From positions 1 to 42,615 of IMG/VR virus record IMGVR_UViG_3300020020_000086: a DNA stretch of 42,615 nucleotides, one strand, 5' to 3'. The first letter of the stretch is position 1, and each line of letters starts with the position of its first letter. The stretch comes from a virus. The notes under the pieces were generated by a model. That model did no database searches. It was not told the DNA's origin and worked only from the letters and a program-made list of their open reading frames with translations. The translations under genes and the position numbers were made by a program. Below, piece after piece: positions 18,342 through 27,345 of the stretch.

Positions 18342-19141
18342 GCGAGAGAACCCCTGATGTCGGCCCCATGCACGCCGGTGTAGACGTGCTCCTGCTTGAC
18401 GCTGTCCCAGTAACCAAACCGGCAATTGCCCCAGCCGTAGACTGCGTAATTGGTGCCGCCGCCGCCGTGATCGGTTACGTAGCCGGGGTTGTTGCCGTAC
18501 GCGGCCTGCCCGGCTTGGCCGGGGCCGCCGCCGTTGCCTTGATTGATGGCCGGATTGTTGTCTGCGCGGAAGCCGGTGCCGCCGCTCTCGGTCGTGCCGT
18601 CGGTGCCTGCGTGCCAGAATGAATTGCCGGTGTAGAAATACGGCACACCGGCGGGACCGGGGTTGTAGCCGCACCCGCCGCCGCCGTTGAAGTAATACGT
18701 GTTCGAAGGCATGTAGGTGGCACCACCGCCGCCGCCGCCCGCAAATATCTGCGCACCCGCCGTGACCAAGTTAATCGATCGGTCGACGTAGAACGCAGGA
18801 CCGCCTGCCGCCCCCGGACCCCCGCTCTGGTACCCGCCGCCCTGTCCGCCCGCACCTTGGATGCGGCCGTACACAATCATGTTCAGCGTCGCCCGCGGCG
18901 ATGGACCGCTGTCCATCTCGCCCCACCCGCCCAGCTGCAGGGCCCACGCGCCGGTCGACGACGCGCCGATGTAGACGCCGGGATTGATGATGAACAGGAT
19001 GGTGTCCTCGGCCTTCGGTGCCGGGTAACCCCACGAATTGTAGACCGCACGTAAATTGACGTCGTGCGCATTGCCCGTGAAGGTCACCACCTTCGGCGGC
19101 GGCTTTATCTTACCCATGATGTTGGAAATGCCGGGCATCAT
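18338..19141 (-). CDS. Glycine-rich tail adhesin (267 aa)
   Basis: After a conserved-looking N-terminal beta domain (VVTFTGNAHDVNLRAVYNSW, AEDTILFIINPGVYIGASS) the protein becomes a series of Gly-rich loops (GAGGQGGGYQSGGPGAAGG, AGGGGGGATYM, NGGGGCGYNPGPAG, GNGGGPGQAGQAAYG). This is the composition of polyglycine-II sandwich adhesins such as gp38 of T-even-like phages, which cap the fibre tip and choose the receptor. The start is the double ATG at 19141/19138. It lies 5 bases after the fibre gene, as a tip adhesin would. Confidence 0.75.
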   Translation of the reverse strand: MMPGISNIMGKIKPPPKVVTFTGNAHDVNLRAVYNSWGYPAPKAEDTILFIINPGVYIGASSTGAWALQLGGWGEMDSGPSPRATLNMIVYGRIQGAGGQGGGYQSGGPGAAGGPAFYVDRSINLVTAGAQIFAGGGGGGATYMPSNTYYFNGGGGCGYNPGPAGVPYFYTGNSFWHAGTDGTTESGGTGFRADNNPAINQGNGGGPGQAGQAAYGNNPGYVTDHGGGGTNYAVYGWGNCRFGYWDSVKQEHVYTGVHGADIRGSLA

Positions 19142-19146
19142 TGGCG

Positions 19147-20172
19147 TCAGGCCATGTTCGGCAGGTGGACGCACCAGATGTATTCCGGCGACAACACCGA
19201 GTAGCTCACGATGTCGTTGCCGCCACTCCACGCAGGCTTAATGCCGTTGGGGAACTTCCACGATGTGCCCCACCCGGCGATGGTGGTTTGAATGAGTAGT
19301 GTCCCCTTCTGCCCCTGCTTGGCGTTGAGCGGATTGTGGATCGAGCCGCCGACACTCTGAAAGTCAAAGCCCAGCGCCATGTCGATCGTCACCGACGCAC
19401 CAACGGTCACCACAGCCGCTGCTGCCCACACCGTGTTCGGCGTCACCGTCTTGTAGCCCGCGGCGTTCGACCTAAACTCGGCCCCGGTCGCCGCAGGCGG
19501 CAATGTCGTAATGTCAGCCTTGAGGTCGAGGGCGGTCTGGATCGTTGCCTGTAACGCCGTGTCGGCCGCCACCATCACGTCCTTGCGTACCGCGTGCGCG
19601 TCGCCCGGCGGCGGCGTCGCCGGAAGCGATAGGTGCCCGGTCATGACATCGCCTGCAATATCGACCTTCAGCTCGTCCAGATCCGCTAGCGCCTCATCGA
19701 ACGCGGCCTCGATCATCGCCGTGGCTCGCACCCACGCGCCCCACACGCCGGTCTTCTTCTCGCGGACATAAAGCGTCCCCGGCACCGCGTCGTCGTCCAG
19801 ATCGGTCGCGTGAATGATCACGTTCTGGTTGGCGGGCGGATACGCCACGGGGTCGGCCGAATACACCAGCCCGGCAAACGCATGCCCGCTGGCAGGCGAG
19901 CCGCTCGCCGTGGAGGCTGCGCGGAACGAGCCGGGAAACCAGACGTGACTGTCGAAGTTCGTCACCACCTGCGAGGATTTCTCGGCGTTCAGGTTCATCA
20001 ATGCCTGCTCGGCATTCTCCGCCGCGGTGCCCCCGGCGATGATCGGCCGCGGCGCATTGAGGTCGATCACCAGATCGGACACGAAGCCGTTATACACCGC
20101 GCTCTCGATCGTCGTGTCGGTGACGACGTCGGGATGCGGCTGGTGGTAGATGTTCGAACCGTCGCGTGGCAT
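19147..20172 (-). CDS. Tail fibre protein (341 aa)
   Basis: MPRDGSNIYHQPHPDVVTDT is the usual opening of short phage fibre proteins. Residues 60-150 look like a beta domain with GTLYVREKKTGVWGAW. The middle has a trimeric helical stretch (DEALADLDELKVDIAGDVMTG). The last 115 residues (RSNAAGYKTVTPNTVWAAAA ... KFPNGIKPAWSGGNDIVSYS) are clearly related to the C-terminus of the collagen-like fibre at 31823-33430. An adhesin gene follows directly. Receptor interaction at the cell surface is inferred. Confidence 0.8.
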   Translation of the reverse strand: MPRDGSNIYHQPHPDVVTDTTIESAVYNGFVSDLVIDLNAPRPIIAGGTAAENAEQALMNLNAEKSSQVVTNFDSHVWFPGSFRAASTASGSPASGHAFAGLVYSADPVAYPPANQNVIIHATDLDDDAVPGTLYVREKKTGVWGAWVRATAMIEAAFDEALADLDELKVDIAGDVMTGHLSLPATPPPGDAHAVRKDVMVAADTALQATIQTALDLKADITTLPPAATGAEFRSNAAGYKTVTPNTVWAAAAVVTVGASVTIDMALGFDFQSVGGSIHNPLNAKQGQKGTLLIQTTIAGWGTSWKFPNGIKPAWSGGNDIVSYSVLSPEYIWCVHLPNMA

Positions 20173-20181
20173 TGCTGACCT

Positions 20182-21747
20182 CTATCGGTAGTTCGGATTG
20201 ACCGTGATGCGCAGCGGCTCTTTCTTTTCGCGTTGCTGCCGCATCAATTCAAACACGATAGCGTTCTTTGTCGCCTCTATCGTCTGCCGCGTCGGCGTGT
20301 AGGCGTGGCCCGGACCAGCCCGCATGCCGGGCGTTGCCGCCTGCCGCTCAAGGAACATCGGCGAGCGCACCCGCATCGCCCGCGTTGCCTCATCGATCTC
20401 GCGCGCCATGCTGCGGTTGCCGAGAACCCGCAAGCCGCGGCCCGCGCCCAGCCCAGCCAGCGACATCAATGCCGCCGTCTGCGGGTCTTGCCCGCCAGCC
20501 AGCCCCGCACCACCGGCCGCGCCTGCGGCGACCACTGCGCCCAATCCGCCGCCGCCGCCCAGCATGTTTCCGGCCTGCCGGGTGAACTCCGGCAGCGTGC
20601 TGCGGCGGATCAGATCCTGCACCGACCGCCGCTCGGCGGCGTTGTAGCCCATCAGCGGGTCGGCCTTGCCCTGCTTGTTGACAATGTTCTTGATCTGCTG
20701 CCGCGCCGTGTTCTCGAAATTGAGCCCGGAATGCGCCGACGCTGACGCATTAACGGCGCGCTCATTGGCCCCCTCGATTTGCCGCGCCCGCGATCGCGCT
20801 GCCCAGTTCGCATTGCCCTGTCGCAGCAGCTCGGCGGCTTCCTGCTGCTGCACCCGCGTGCCGCGCTCAAGGTTGGCCGGGTCGCGAATGAAATCGTCAA
20901 TCATGGTTTTGGCCTGACGGCCGCCGATCGCCTCCTTGCCGCCAGCCTTCTGCGCCGCGCTGAGCTGCTCCCACGTCGCGCCAATGCTGTGCGGCTCCAT
21001 CCGCACTGTTGCGCCGGGCGGCGGCACGATGTCGCCGCGGCGGATGTCGTCTATCGCTGTATGCACCTTCGGCGCATTGCGCGGGTTGATGCCCTCCTGC
21101 CGGATCAGCCGTTGTTCAAGATCGGTCGCCGCATCGAAGTAGGGGCGCGGCCGATAGTCGATATCGGTATTGCGGAATGCGTCGAGCTGCTGGCCGCCCC
21201 TTGCGCCCAGCTCCGCGCTGCTCGGCACCGCTGCCCGCGGCACGGCCGCAGGCCGCGCCAGCGGACCGGTGATGGCTCCGCCAACGGCCCCGACACCTGC
21301 GCCGGTCTTCAGGTTTTCCGGCAGGCTTTCCCAGTCATAGGTGTGCCCGGCGGCCTGTCCTGCGCCGACAACCGCGCCCTCGGTGCCATAGCCCAGCATG
21401 CGCCCTACAGCGGGCAGAACGCCGGTGCGAGCCGCGCCAATGCCGCGCGAGATCGCGCCGCCAATCAGTCCCGCGCCGGGCGTCAGCACACTGCCGATCA
21501 CGTCGCCGCCCATCGTCGCCCACGGGCTGCGCTCGCGGGCCTCCAGCGTCTTCTTGACCTCGTCGCCGCCCAGCGCCCGGTCGAGCAGTCCGAAAGACAG
21601 CGTGTCGGCGGCGGTGCGGACGACGTCGTCGGCGGTCTGGCCGACGTTGGCGACAGTATCGCGCCACGTTTTTGGCGGCGCATCAGCCGCCGGAGGCGGC
21701 GCGCTGCCGTGCTGCTTGTCCAGCTCTTCCCAGCTTGGTCCCGCCAT
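20182..21747 (-). CDS. Putative internal virion / DNA-ejection protein (521 aa)
   Basis: Unrecognised by family. Several Gly/Ala hydrophobic stretches (VIGSVLTPGAGLIGGAISRG, GVGAVGGAITGPLARPAAV, LGAVVAAGAAGGAGLAGGQD) alternate with long Arg/Gln-rich helices. The N-terminal WRDTVANVGQTADDVVRTAA, DTLSFGLLDRAL is a pattern found in ejection proteins of P22-like podoviruses and their relatives. It follows the tail lysozyme gene by 3 bases. Membrane-active ejection of DNA across the envelope is the likely role. Confidence 0.6.
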   Translation of the reverse strand: MAGPSWEELDKQHGSAPPPAADAPPKTWRDTVANVGQTADDVVRTAADTLSFGLLDRALGGDEVKKTLEARERSPWATMGGDVIGSVLTPGAGLIGGAISRGIGAARTGVLPAVGRMLGYGTEGAVVGAGQAAGHTYDWESLPENLKTGAGVGAVGGAITGPLARPAAVPRAAVPSSAELGARGGQQLDAFRNTDIDYRPRPYFDAATDLEQRLIRQEGINPRNAPKVHTAIDDIRRGDIVPPPGATVRMEPHSIGATWEQLSAAQKAGGKEAIGGRQAKTMIDDFIRDPANLERGTRVQQQEAAELLRQGNANWAARSRARQIEGANERAVNASASAHSGLNFENTARQQIKNIVNKQGKADPLMGYNAAERRSVQDLIRRSTLPEFTRQAGNMLGGGGGLGAVVAAGAAGGAGLAGGQDPQTAALMSLAGLGAGRGLRVLGNRSMAREIDEATRAMRVRSPMFLERQAATPGMRAGPGHAYTPTRQTIEATKNAIVFELMRQQREKKEPLRITVNPNYR

Positions 21748-21750
21748 GCG

Positions 21751-24621
21751 TCACCTGTTGCGCCGCTTGTAGCGGCCGATCTCCAGCTCGGCGGAGCCTT
21801 CGCCAAACCGTGCATCGAACGCGCGCTTGTTTTCCGGGGTCGGCTCCGACACCAGCTTGTCGACAAACGGCTGCGGTGCCGTCTCGGTGCTCGGCAATTG
21901 GAAGTCGCGGTGCGCCCGCGTGCCCTTGAGGTAGTAGTCGCGCCGGTCTTCGAAGTCGTTGAGCTTGTCGGATGCGAGCCGATTGCTGGTGTTGAGCAGC
22001 TGCCGGATCGCGGCGGGCTCCAGCGTCGGGTCGGCACCGGACGCCTTCTCGGCCAGCTGCCGGTCGGTGTTCGATACTTGCGCGGTTGAGCCGCCCTGAA
22101 TGTTGCGGACCGCCTGCCCGATCGCGGCCGACAGCGACGCACGCAGCACCTGCGTGTTTGCCGCGGCGTCGCCCGCCATGCCGTTGTTGAGCGCAAACGC
22201 CTCCAGCCGTTTGACATCGATGCGGAAGTTCGCCCCCCAGCCGGTCACTACGCCTTCGTTGATCGCCTTGATGGCCATTCGGTTCATGTTGAGCTGGTGA
22301 ACGATCTGCTGTGCCTCGACCTTGCTCTTGTCCATCTCGGCAAAGAACTTATCGGGGTCGCGCCCGCCCAGCCGCTCCTTCATCCCGGCGTCGTCGCGCG
22401 CCTTGCGGACCTCTTCCCAAGTCTTGGCCTCGTCGGCGGCACGCTTGCCGCCCTCCAGCCGGGCCTTCTCCTGCTCCTCCGCCAGCTTGTTGTGCAGGGT
22501 CATGCGCGACTTGTAGACCTCGATGTCGCGCGCATAGGCGTCGTCGCGCTTCTTCTGCTCCCGCGCGATGACGGTGTCGGCGAGCCTTGCGACGTCCGGG
22601 TCGCCGGGGTTGGTTGCCTTCAGCCGGTAGGCCGCGGTTTCCTCCTTGCCCATTGGCGGCCGCACCGGAGCGGTGGGCTCGACCAGCGGCTTGCCCGCGT
22701 AGGGGGTCGTCGGAGGCCCGGCAACGATCGGCGGCACCGGCGCGACCGGGGCGACGCCCGGTCCTGCCTGCGCCACCGCCTGCCCCGGCCGACCAATGGG
22801 CGCGGGCGCAATATCGGTGACGGTAACCGGATTAGAGCCAGTCCCAGTCGGGCTCGATTGCGGCGAGGTTGTCGCCGCCAGCGTAGGGTCCACCGGAGGC
22901 ACCGCCGGGCCCTGCTGCTGCTGTTGGACCGCATTGTAGATCTGCTGGCGCTGCTTCGCCGTGTCGGCAATGCCTGCGCCGGTGGCGGAGCCCAGTGGGC
23001 TCAGGCCCGGCATCGGTGCGTCGGAGCCGATATCGCCGCGCGAGGCGGTTGCGGTGGCAAGGAATGGGCTGCCGGGGCGGCTCATGCCGATCACGTCACG
23101 CATGCGGGCCTCGCCCGCCACGTCCTCCTCGCTTGGCCCGGCCTGCTGTTGCTGCGGCTGCTGCATGATCGCCGCCGCGATGGCGTCACGCATATCCGGC
23201 GTTTCCAGCGGATCGGCCTCAGCCATGCGGGCGGGCCCACCCATCACCGCCGCCGGGTCGGCCTCTGGCGGAGCAGCCGTGGCCACTGATGCGTTCCCGT
23301 CGCCCGGACCCAGCATCCCTGCCAGCCGGGCGGCGTTCCGCTCCCGCCCCCCCGTTCTGTCGGCAGACCGCTCGTAATACCGATTGATGGCGGTTGCCGC
23401 GGCTTCCGGCGTCTGGGCCGCCAGCAGCTTCTGATAGGCGCGCTTTTCGGTGGTGTCGTATTCGTGGCGCATGAACGCCTGCTGGGCCTCCGTCGTGCGG
23501 TGGTCCATGCCGCGCTCACTGGCGAACCGCTGTAGCGCAGCAAAACGGGGGCCGCGCCACTGCGCCGCCCCGAATGCCGTGCCGCTGTCTCCCGCCACTC
23601 CCCACGGCTTGATGCCGGGGCCGCTCTCGGCCTGCAGGTTGGCCACCTTCGCCGCCGCCTGCGCGTGGCTGAGCCCCAGCCCGCCCTCCTCGCGGGGACG
23701 GGTCGCGAAATTGTACCAGCTCTGCACATTGCCGCCCGGCGCGCCTCGCGGCGTCATGGCCGCCTGCGCCGGAAGATCTCCGCTCGGCCGCGGCCTCGGC
23801 ATGCGCATGTCGGCCGTCTGCGGCACCGTCGGCTGCCAGTCGCCGGGCTTCGGGGCCAGCGCCACAGCGGGGTCAGGCGGGCCGCCCGGCGTGATCAGCT
23901 TACGCTGGTCATACGGCTCCGGGTCGAGCGGCCCCTGCTGCGGGGCCACCAGCCCCGCGGCGCGGGCATTCAGCGCCGACGGCGACGGCGCAGGGGGCAG
24001 GTAGGGATCGGCCTCGGGCGGGGGCTCCGGGCTCGCCAGATCGGCCGGGCCCGCTGGCGGCCGGAAGCTTGTTGTCACCACCGGCCGACCTGCAGGAGCG
24101 GCCACGGGTGCAGGCTCGGGGGCAGCCCCGGCAACAGCATCAAACCGGGTCGTAAATGCCGCCGGACCGATGTCGGGTTGATCGCCGCCGCCCTGCGAGG
24201 CATCGAACCTGTCCGCAACAACCCACGGCTCCGCCTGCGGCGGGGCAGCCGCGACCGGAGCCGCCGGAGCTGCCGCTGCTGGCGGTGCTGCTGTCGGAGG
24301 TGGCGCGGTCGTGACGGGCGCTGTTGTTGGGCGAGGTTCCGGCTCTGGCTCTGCGGGGTAGAGCTTCTGGGCCTCCGCCGCCAGCTTGGCGTCGCGGGCC
24401 CGCTCGGCCTGCTCCAGCCGCCACATCAGCCCGGCCTCGCCAAGGCTCTCACCGAAATACGTCAGCCCCTCGCCAAGGTTCTTCGGGAAGCCGCGCTGGC
24501 GCGCCGCCAGCGACGCCGCGATGCGGCGGCGCAGCTCCAGCGAGCCGTAGCTCAGCGCCGGATCTTTGCCGCCCGGCCAGATCAGATAGCCGCCGTCCCC
24601 GCCGCCTTCTGTCTTTGCCAT
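21751..24621 (-). CDS. Virion-associated tail lysozyme / ejection protein (956 aa)
   Basis: Residues about 300-440 match the phage tail lysozyme fold (Phage_lysozyme2): SHAQAAAKVANLQAESGPGI with candidate catalytic Glu332, then KPWGVAGDSGTAFGAAQWRG, ERGMD and FMRHEYDTTE. The N-terminal 280 residues are an extended Pro/Ala-rich region. The C-terminal 350 residues are helical and charged, ending DARFGEGSAELEIGRYKRRN. The protein probably locally cleaves peptidoglycan during DNA entry. Since no separate endolysin is seen, it may also serve at lysis, but that is speculation. Confidence 0.8.
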   Translation of the reverse strand: MAKTEGGGDGGYLIWPGGKDPALSYGSLELRRRIAASLAARQRGFPKNLGEGLTYFGESLGEAGLMWRLEQAERARDAKLAAEAQKLYPAEPEPEPRPTTAPVTTAPPPTAAPPAAAAPAAPVAAAPPQAEPWVVADRFDASQGGGDQPDIGPAAFTTRFDAVAGAAPEPAPVAAPAGRPVVTTSFRPPAGPADLASPEPPPEADPYLPPAPSPSALNARAAGLVAPQQGPLDPEPYDQRKLITPGGPPDPAVALAPKPGDWQPTVPQTADMRMPRPRPSGDLPAQAAMTPRGAPGGNVQSWYNFATRPREEGGLGLSHAQAAAKVANLQAESGPGIKPWGVAGDSGTAFGAAQWRGPRFAALQRFASERGMDHRTTEAQQAFMRHEYDTTEKRAYQKLLAAQTPEAAATAINRYYERSADRTGGRERNAARLAGMLGPGDGNASVATAAPPEADPAAVMGGPARMAEADPLETPDMRDAIAAAIMQQPQQQQAGPSEEDVAGEARMRDVIGMSRPGSPFLATATASRGDIGSDAPMPGLSPLGSATGAGIADTAKQRQQIYNAVQQQQQGPAVPPVDPTLAATTSPQSSPTGTGSNPVTVTDIAPAPIGRPGQAVAQAGPGVAPVAPVPPIVAGPPTTPYAGKPLVEPTAPVRPPMGKEETAAYRLKATNPGDPDVARLADTVIAREQKKRDDAYARDIEVYKSRMTLHNKLAEEQEKARLEGGKRAADEAKTWEEVRKARDDAGMKERLGGRDPDKFFAEMDKSKVEAQQIVHQLNMNRMAIKAINEGVVTGWGANFRIDVKRLEAFALNNGMAGDAAANTQVLRASLSAAIGQAVRNIQGGSTAQVSNTDRQLAEKASGADPTLEPAAIRQLLNTSNRLASDKLNDFEDRRDYYLKGTRAHRDFQLPSTETAPQPFVDKLVSEPTPENKRAFDARFGEGSAELEIGRYKRRNR

Positions 24622-24622
24622 G

Positions 24623-26023
24623 TCAGGCCACCTTCAGGATTGAGCCAAGCTTGGCTTGATCGATGTACTTGATGCCCTTGCGGGTCTTCACGGCGCGCCT
24701 GTCGATCCGCTCGACGTCCTGCGCCATCGGTCCGACGTGACGCTCGCGTTCCGGGTCGTGCTTGTAGGCGTACTCGTACACCGGCAGCTCGCGCTCGGAG
24801 CCCTTCGGGTCGGTGGCGAAAATTGTCCCGACCTTGTCGACGTCGGTCTTCATCCGCTCGTCGGACATCTTCATCATGCCGCCCATCAGGCCGAATATGC
24901 CGCCCATCAGCGCGTTCTGATTGGCCGACTCTTGCTTGTAGATATCCATGTCCTGCGAGAAACGATTGTTGATCAGCCCGGCCACGTCGGTGGTCGGGAT
25001 CTGATTGTTTGGCGTGTTCACGAAGTTCGGATTGCTGATCTGCGAGCCGGACAGCAGCGAGCTGATTTCGTTGATCGGCTGATTGCGCAGCGCGTACTGC
25101 TCATTCATGTACTGATTGCGGCTCATATTCTGCGCATTGAAGCCGCTCTGTGCCTGCGCGATCTGTTGCGCCAGCCCTGCATTGGTGAACTCGCCGCGCG
25201 CTGCCTCCTGCTGGAATGCCGTCGACTGCGCCATGTTGGCAAACTGGCCGCGGCCCTGCGCTTGCGTGTAGGCCTGCTGCTGCGCGGCGTTCTCAAAGCC
25301 CGCACGCTGCGCCGCCATGTCCATCATGCGCTGCTGTTCTTGTCCGCCCGCCGCCGTCACACCAATGCGTGCGTCGTTGGCCTGCCGGTTGTAGTCGTCC
25401 ATCGCCTGCTTGTAGGCGGGCGAGCCGTAGCGGATGCCCTGCTCCTCAAGCCGCTGTTCGATGTTGCCGCGCTCGCGCTCAAGCTGCGGGTTGAGCCGCT
25501 GATACAGCGCGTCCTCGACCCGGTTGCGATCGGCGCTGAAGTCGCCGGGGCCGTAGCTGCGCGTGATGTCGCCAGCCTCGCCAAATTCAGTCTGCTGCTG
25601 TCCGACGTCGTCGAACTCCGTCAACGCCTTCGGCACGCTGCCGATCGCCCCAGCATCGCCCGCCGCCGGTGCGTTGCTCAGATTGATATCGTTGGCCAGA
25701 TGCGAAGACAGCCGCGCGCTCTGCGCGTTTGCCATGCCCGCCATGTTGAGCTTGGCGGCCATGCTCTGGTCTTGGATTGCCTGCCCCTGCGGCGTCAGGC
25801 TTTGCGTCGCCGTGAACGTCGGAATGTTGACGTTCATTCCAGTGTAGGGGTCGTACCAAGTGTGATTGCCGGTCACGTCGTAGCGGAGGCTGCCCTCCGG
25901 CGTGATCTGGTTGGTGTTGTTCAGAAACGCATTGGCTATGGACGTGCCGACGTTCGTAGACGTCGAGGCTCGCGCCGTGTCGGCCGGGTTCGGGGGTGGT
26001 GGGGGAGAGCTTTTGCCGCCCAT
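24623..26023 (-). CDS. Virion protein with C-terminal S74-type intramolecular chaperone (466 aa)
   Basis: The N-terminus is proline-rich (MGGKSSPPPPPNPADTARAS). Residues 60-330 are Gln/Asn/Ala-rich helices (RNVEDALYQRLNPQLERERG-like) typical of a virion rod or internal protein. The last ~75 residues begin SDERMKTDVDKVG and include YEYAYKHDP and HVGPMAQDVE, the hallmark of the endosialidase-type chaperone domain (Peptidase_S74), which trimerises fibre proteins and cuts itself off. In podoviruses this arrangement recurs in proteins between nozzle and ejection genes. The conserved catalytic Ser is in SDERMKTD. Confidence 0.75.
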   Translation of the reverse strand: MGGKSSPPPPPNPADTARASTSTNVGTSIANAFLNNTNQITPEGSLRYDVTGNHTWYDPYTGMNVNIPTFTATQSLTPQGQAIQDQSMAAKLNMAGMANAQSARLSSHLANDINLSNAPAAGDAGAIGSVPKALTEFDDVGQQQTEFGEAGDITRSYGPGDFSADRNRVEDALYQRLNPQLERERGNIEQRLEEQGIRYGSPAYKQAMDDYNRQANDARIGVTAAGGQEQQRMMDMAAQRAGFENAAQQQAYTQAQGRGQFANMAQSTAFQQEAARGEFTNAGLAQQIAQAQSGFNAQNMSRNQYMNEQYALRNQPINEISSLLSGSQISNPNFVNTPNNQIPTTDVAGLINNRFSQDMDIYKQESANQNALMGGIFGLMGGMMKMSDERMKTDVDKVGTIFATDPKGSERELPVYEYAYKHDPERERHVGPMAQDVERIDRRAVKTRKGIKYIDQAKLGSILKVA

Positions 26024-26024
26024 G

Positions 26025-26459
26025 TCAGTATCGCCCTAATTGGCCCGGCATGCCGGGGATCTGCGTTCCGGGCAATTGCCCGACTTGCGGCGGCTGCTGT
26101 CCGACCAGCCCCGGTACATTCGGCGGCGGCGGCAGCGGCGTCCCGCCCATCTGCGGCGGCATGCTCTGCGGCGGAGCCATCGGCGCGCCCTGCCCCACTC
26201 CCATCCCGAAGGCCGGACCTTGCGCGCCGCCGGGTGCTGGCGGGGGTGCCTGCATCGGCGGCGGCATGGCCGGACCGCCAGCGCCCTGCATGTTTGGGGA
26301 CGCAGAAACGCCGGACGGCACGATGGGGGATTGCGTGGGGGCACCCGCGCCCATGCCGGGCATCTGGGTGCGCGGTGGCGGGTTCTGCACGTTCAGCAGC
26401 GCCTGCGTGATCGCGTTGCGCTGCATGTTCATGCCCGGATTGGTCGAGCCATATGGCAT
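26025..26459 (-). CDS. Proline/glycine/methionine-rich virion-region protein (144 aa)
   Basis: Low-complexity protein with about a quarter proline (PPPMQAPPPAPGGAQGP, PPPPNVPGLVGQQPP). Only the first 30 residues (MPYGSTNPGMNMQRNAITQA, LLNVQNPP) look helical and specific. It ends one base before the S74 protein's start and overlaps the GNAT-like gene by one base. It is probably an intrinsically disordered structural or assembly peptide. Its real length is supported by the tight overlap. Confidence 0.65.
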   Translation of the reverse strand: MPYGSTNPGMNMQRNAITQALLNVQNPPPRTQMPGMGAGAPTQSPIVPSGVSASPNMQGAGGPAMPPPMQAPPPAPGGAQGPAFGMGVGQGAPMAPPQSMPPQMGGTPLPPPPNVPGLVGQQPPQVGQLPGTQIPGMPGQLGRY

Positions 26460-26947
26460 TACGCGGCCTCCTCATGCGGGGCGTCGAGCACCTCATGGTG
26501 CCGCAGCCGCTTGTTGAACCTGTTGGCCATCCAGTCCTCGACCGTCAGCGTGCACAGGACGCCGTCACGCTCGCGACCAAACATCCGCGGCACATTGATG
26601 AATGCGTAGTCGTACACGGCGAGTTGCCGCAGCAGCCGTGTGTTATCGGCTGGTGTCTTCTGGAACAGCATCTGGCAGCCGCACTGCAAGAAAGGATAGC
26701 TGTACATCCTGCGAATAGTCTCGCGGGTCAGCCATTGTTTCCCCGGCAAAGCCGCGCCGTGCATCTCAATGGTTTGTGATAGGTCGTCGTAGCTTGTGTA
26801 GACCAGCCCGGCGATCAGCAGCCCTGTCTCATCAATCACGCCGATGGCGCGCGCGTCCGGGCCGTATGAATGGCCTCCCGCATGCGGGATCATCGCGGCG
26901 ACAAAGCCGCAGACCTCCATCGGATGATCGTAGACGTATCGCAGCAT
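26459..26947 (-). CDS. GNAT-fold acetyltransferase-like virion-operon protein (162 aa)
   Basis: The sequence has the beta-alpha layout of phage GNAT-like proteins: AIGVIDETGLLIAGLVYTSY, IEMHGAALPGKQWLTRETIR, RMYSYPFLQCGCQMLFQKTP, NTRLLRQLAVYDYAFINVPR, RDGVLCTLTVEDW. I recall relatives in many podovirus virion operons. I do not see the classical R/Q-x-x-G-x-G/A acetyl-CoA loop; QKTPADNT takes its place. So catalysis is uncertain. The start is set at ATG 26947 (GTG 26950 is possible). Confidence 0.7.
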   Translation of the reverse strand: MLRYVYDHPMEVCGFVAAMIPHAGGHSYGPDARAIGVIDETGLLIAGLVYTSYDDLSQTIEMHGAALPGKQWLTRETIRRMYSYPFLQCGCQMLFQKTPADNTRLLRQLAVYDYAFINVPRMFGRERDGVLCTLTVEDWMANRFNKRLRHHEVLDAPHEEAA

Positions 26948-27336
26948 CACAGCCCTGCCAGCTTCCTTGCAATCGCGCTGCGCCGCGCGTCCCAGTCATA
27001 CTTGCCGCCCTGCGACCACACCCGCAGCGCCTCCGGGTCGACCGCGCCCTTGCCGCTGTAATCGAGGTTCAGTGGGATCGCTCCGCCGCCATACTGATCA
27101 CTGGGTGCCGACCCGCGATCGGCCATCGCCGGGAACGGCATGCGCGTATCCTCGATGCCCTGCGGCGTCATCGAGCGGTACATGGCCGTCCAGTCCGCCA
27201 CCGCCTTCTCTGACGGCGCGTAGCCCTTGATGAATGCCGGGGCGAACAGCCCGCCCATGGCTCCGGTCGGGTCGTAGTTCTGGTACAGGTCCGGCACTGC
27301 TGCCTCGGCCGGAACGGGGACTGGCACGTCAGGCAT
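26947..27336 (-). CDS. Hypothetical virion-region protein (129 aa)
   Basis: MPDVPVPVPAEAAVPDLYQN, with Pro-rich and Gly/Tyr-rich stretches (FAPAFIKGYAPSEKAVADW, QYGGGAIPLNLDYSGKGAV). Not recognised. ATG 27336 lies 9 bases after the nozzle stop, and its stop is coupled to the GNAT-like gene. Conserved position between nozzle and GNAT suggests a minor tail or assembly part. Confidence 0.65.
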   Translation of the reverse strand: MPDVPVPVPAEAAVPDLYQNYDPTGAMGGLFAPAFIKGYAPSEKAVADWTAMYRSMTPQGIEDTRMPFPAMADRGSAPSDQYGGGAIPLNLDYSGKGAVDPEALRVWSQGGKYDWDARRSAIARKLAGL

Positions 27337-27345
27337 GGTTTGCTC

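Noticed and set aside
24656-26410. 584-aa open frame on the plus strand
   Set aside because: It is antisense to the S74-chaperone and Pro-rich genes, has Arg/Leu/His-biased composition and no ribosome-binding site. Long antisense frames are expected in GC-rich DNA.
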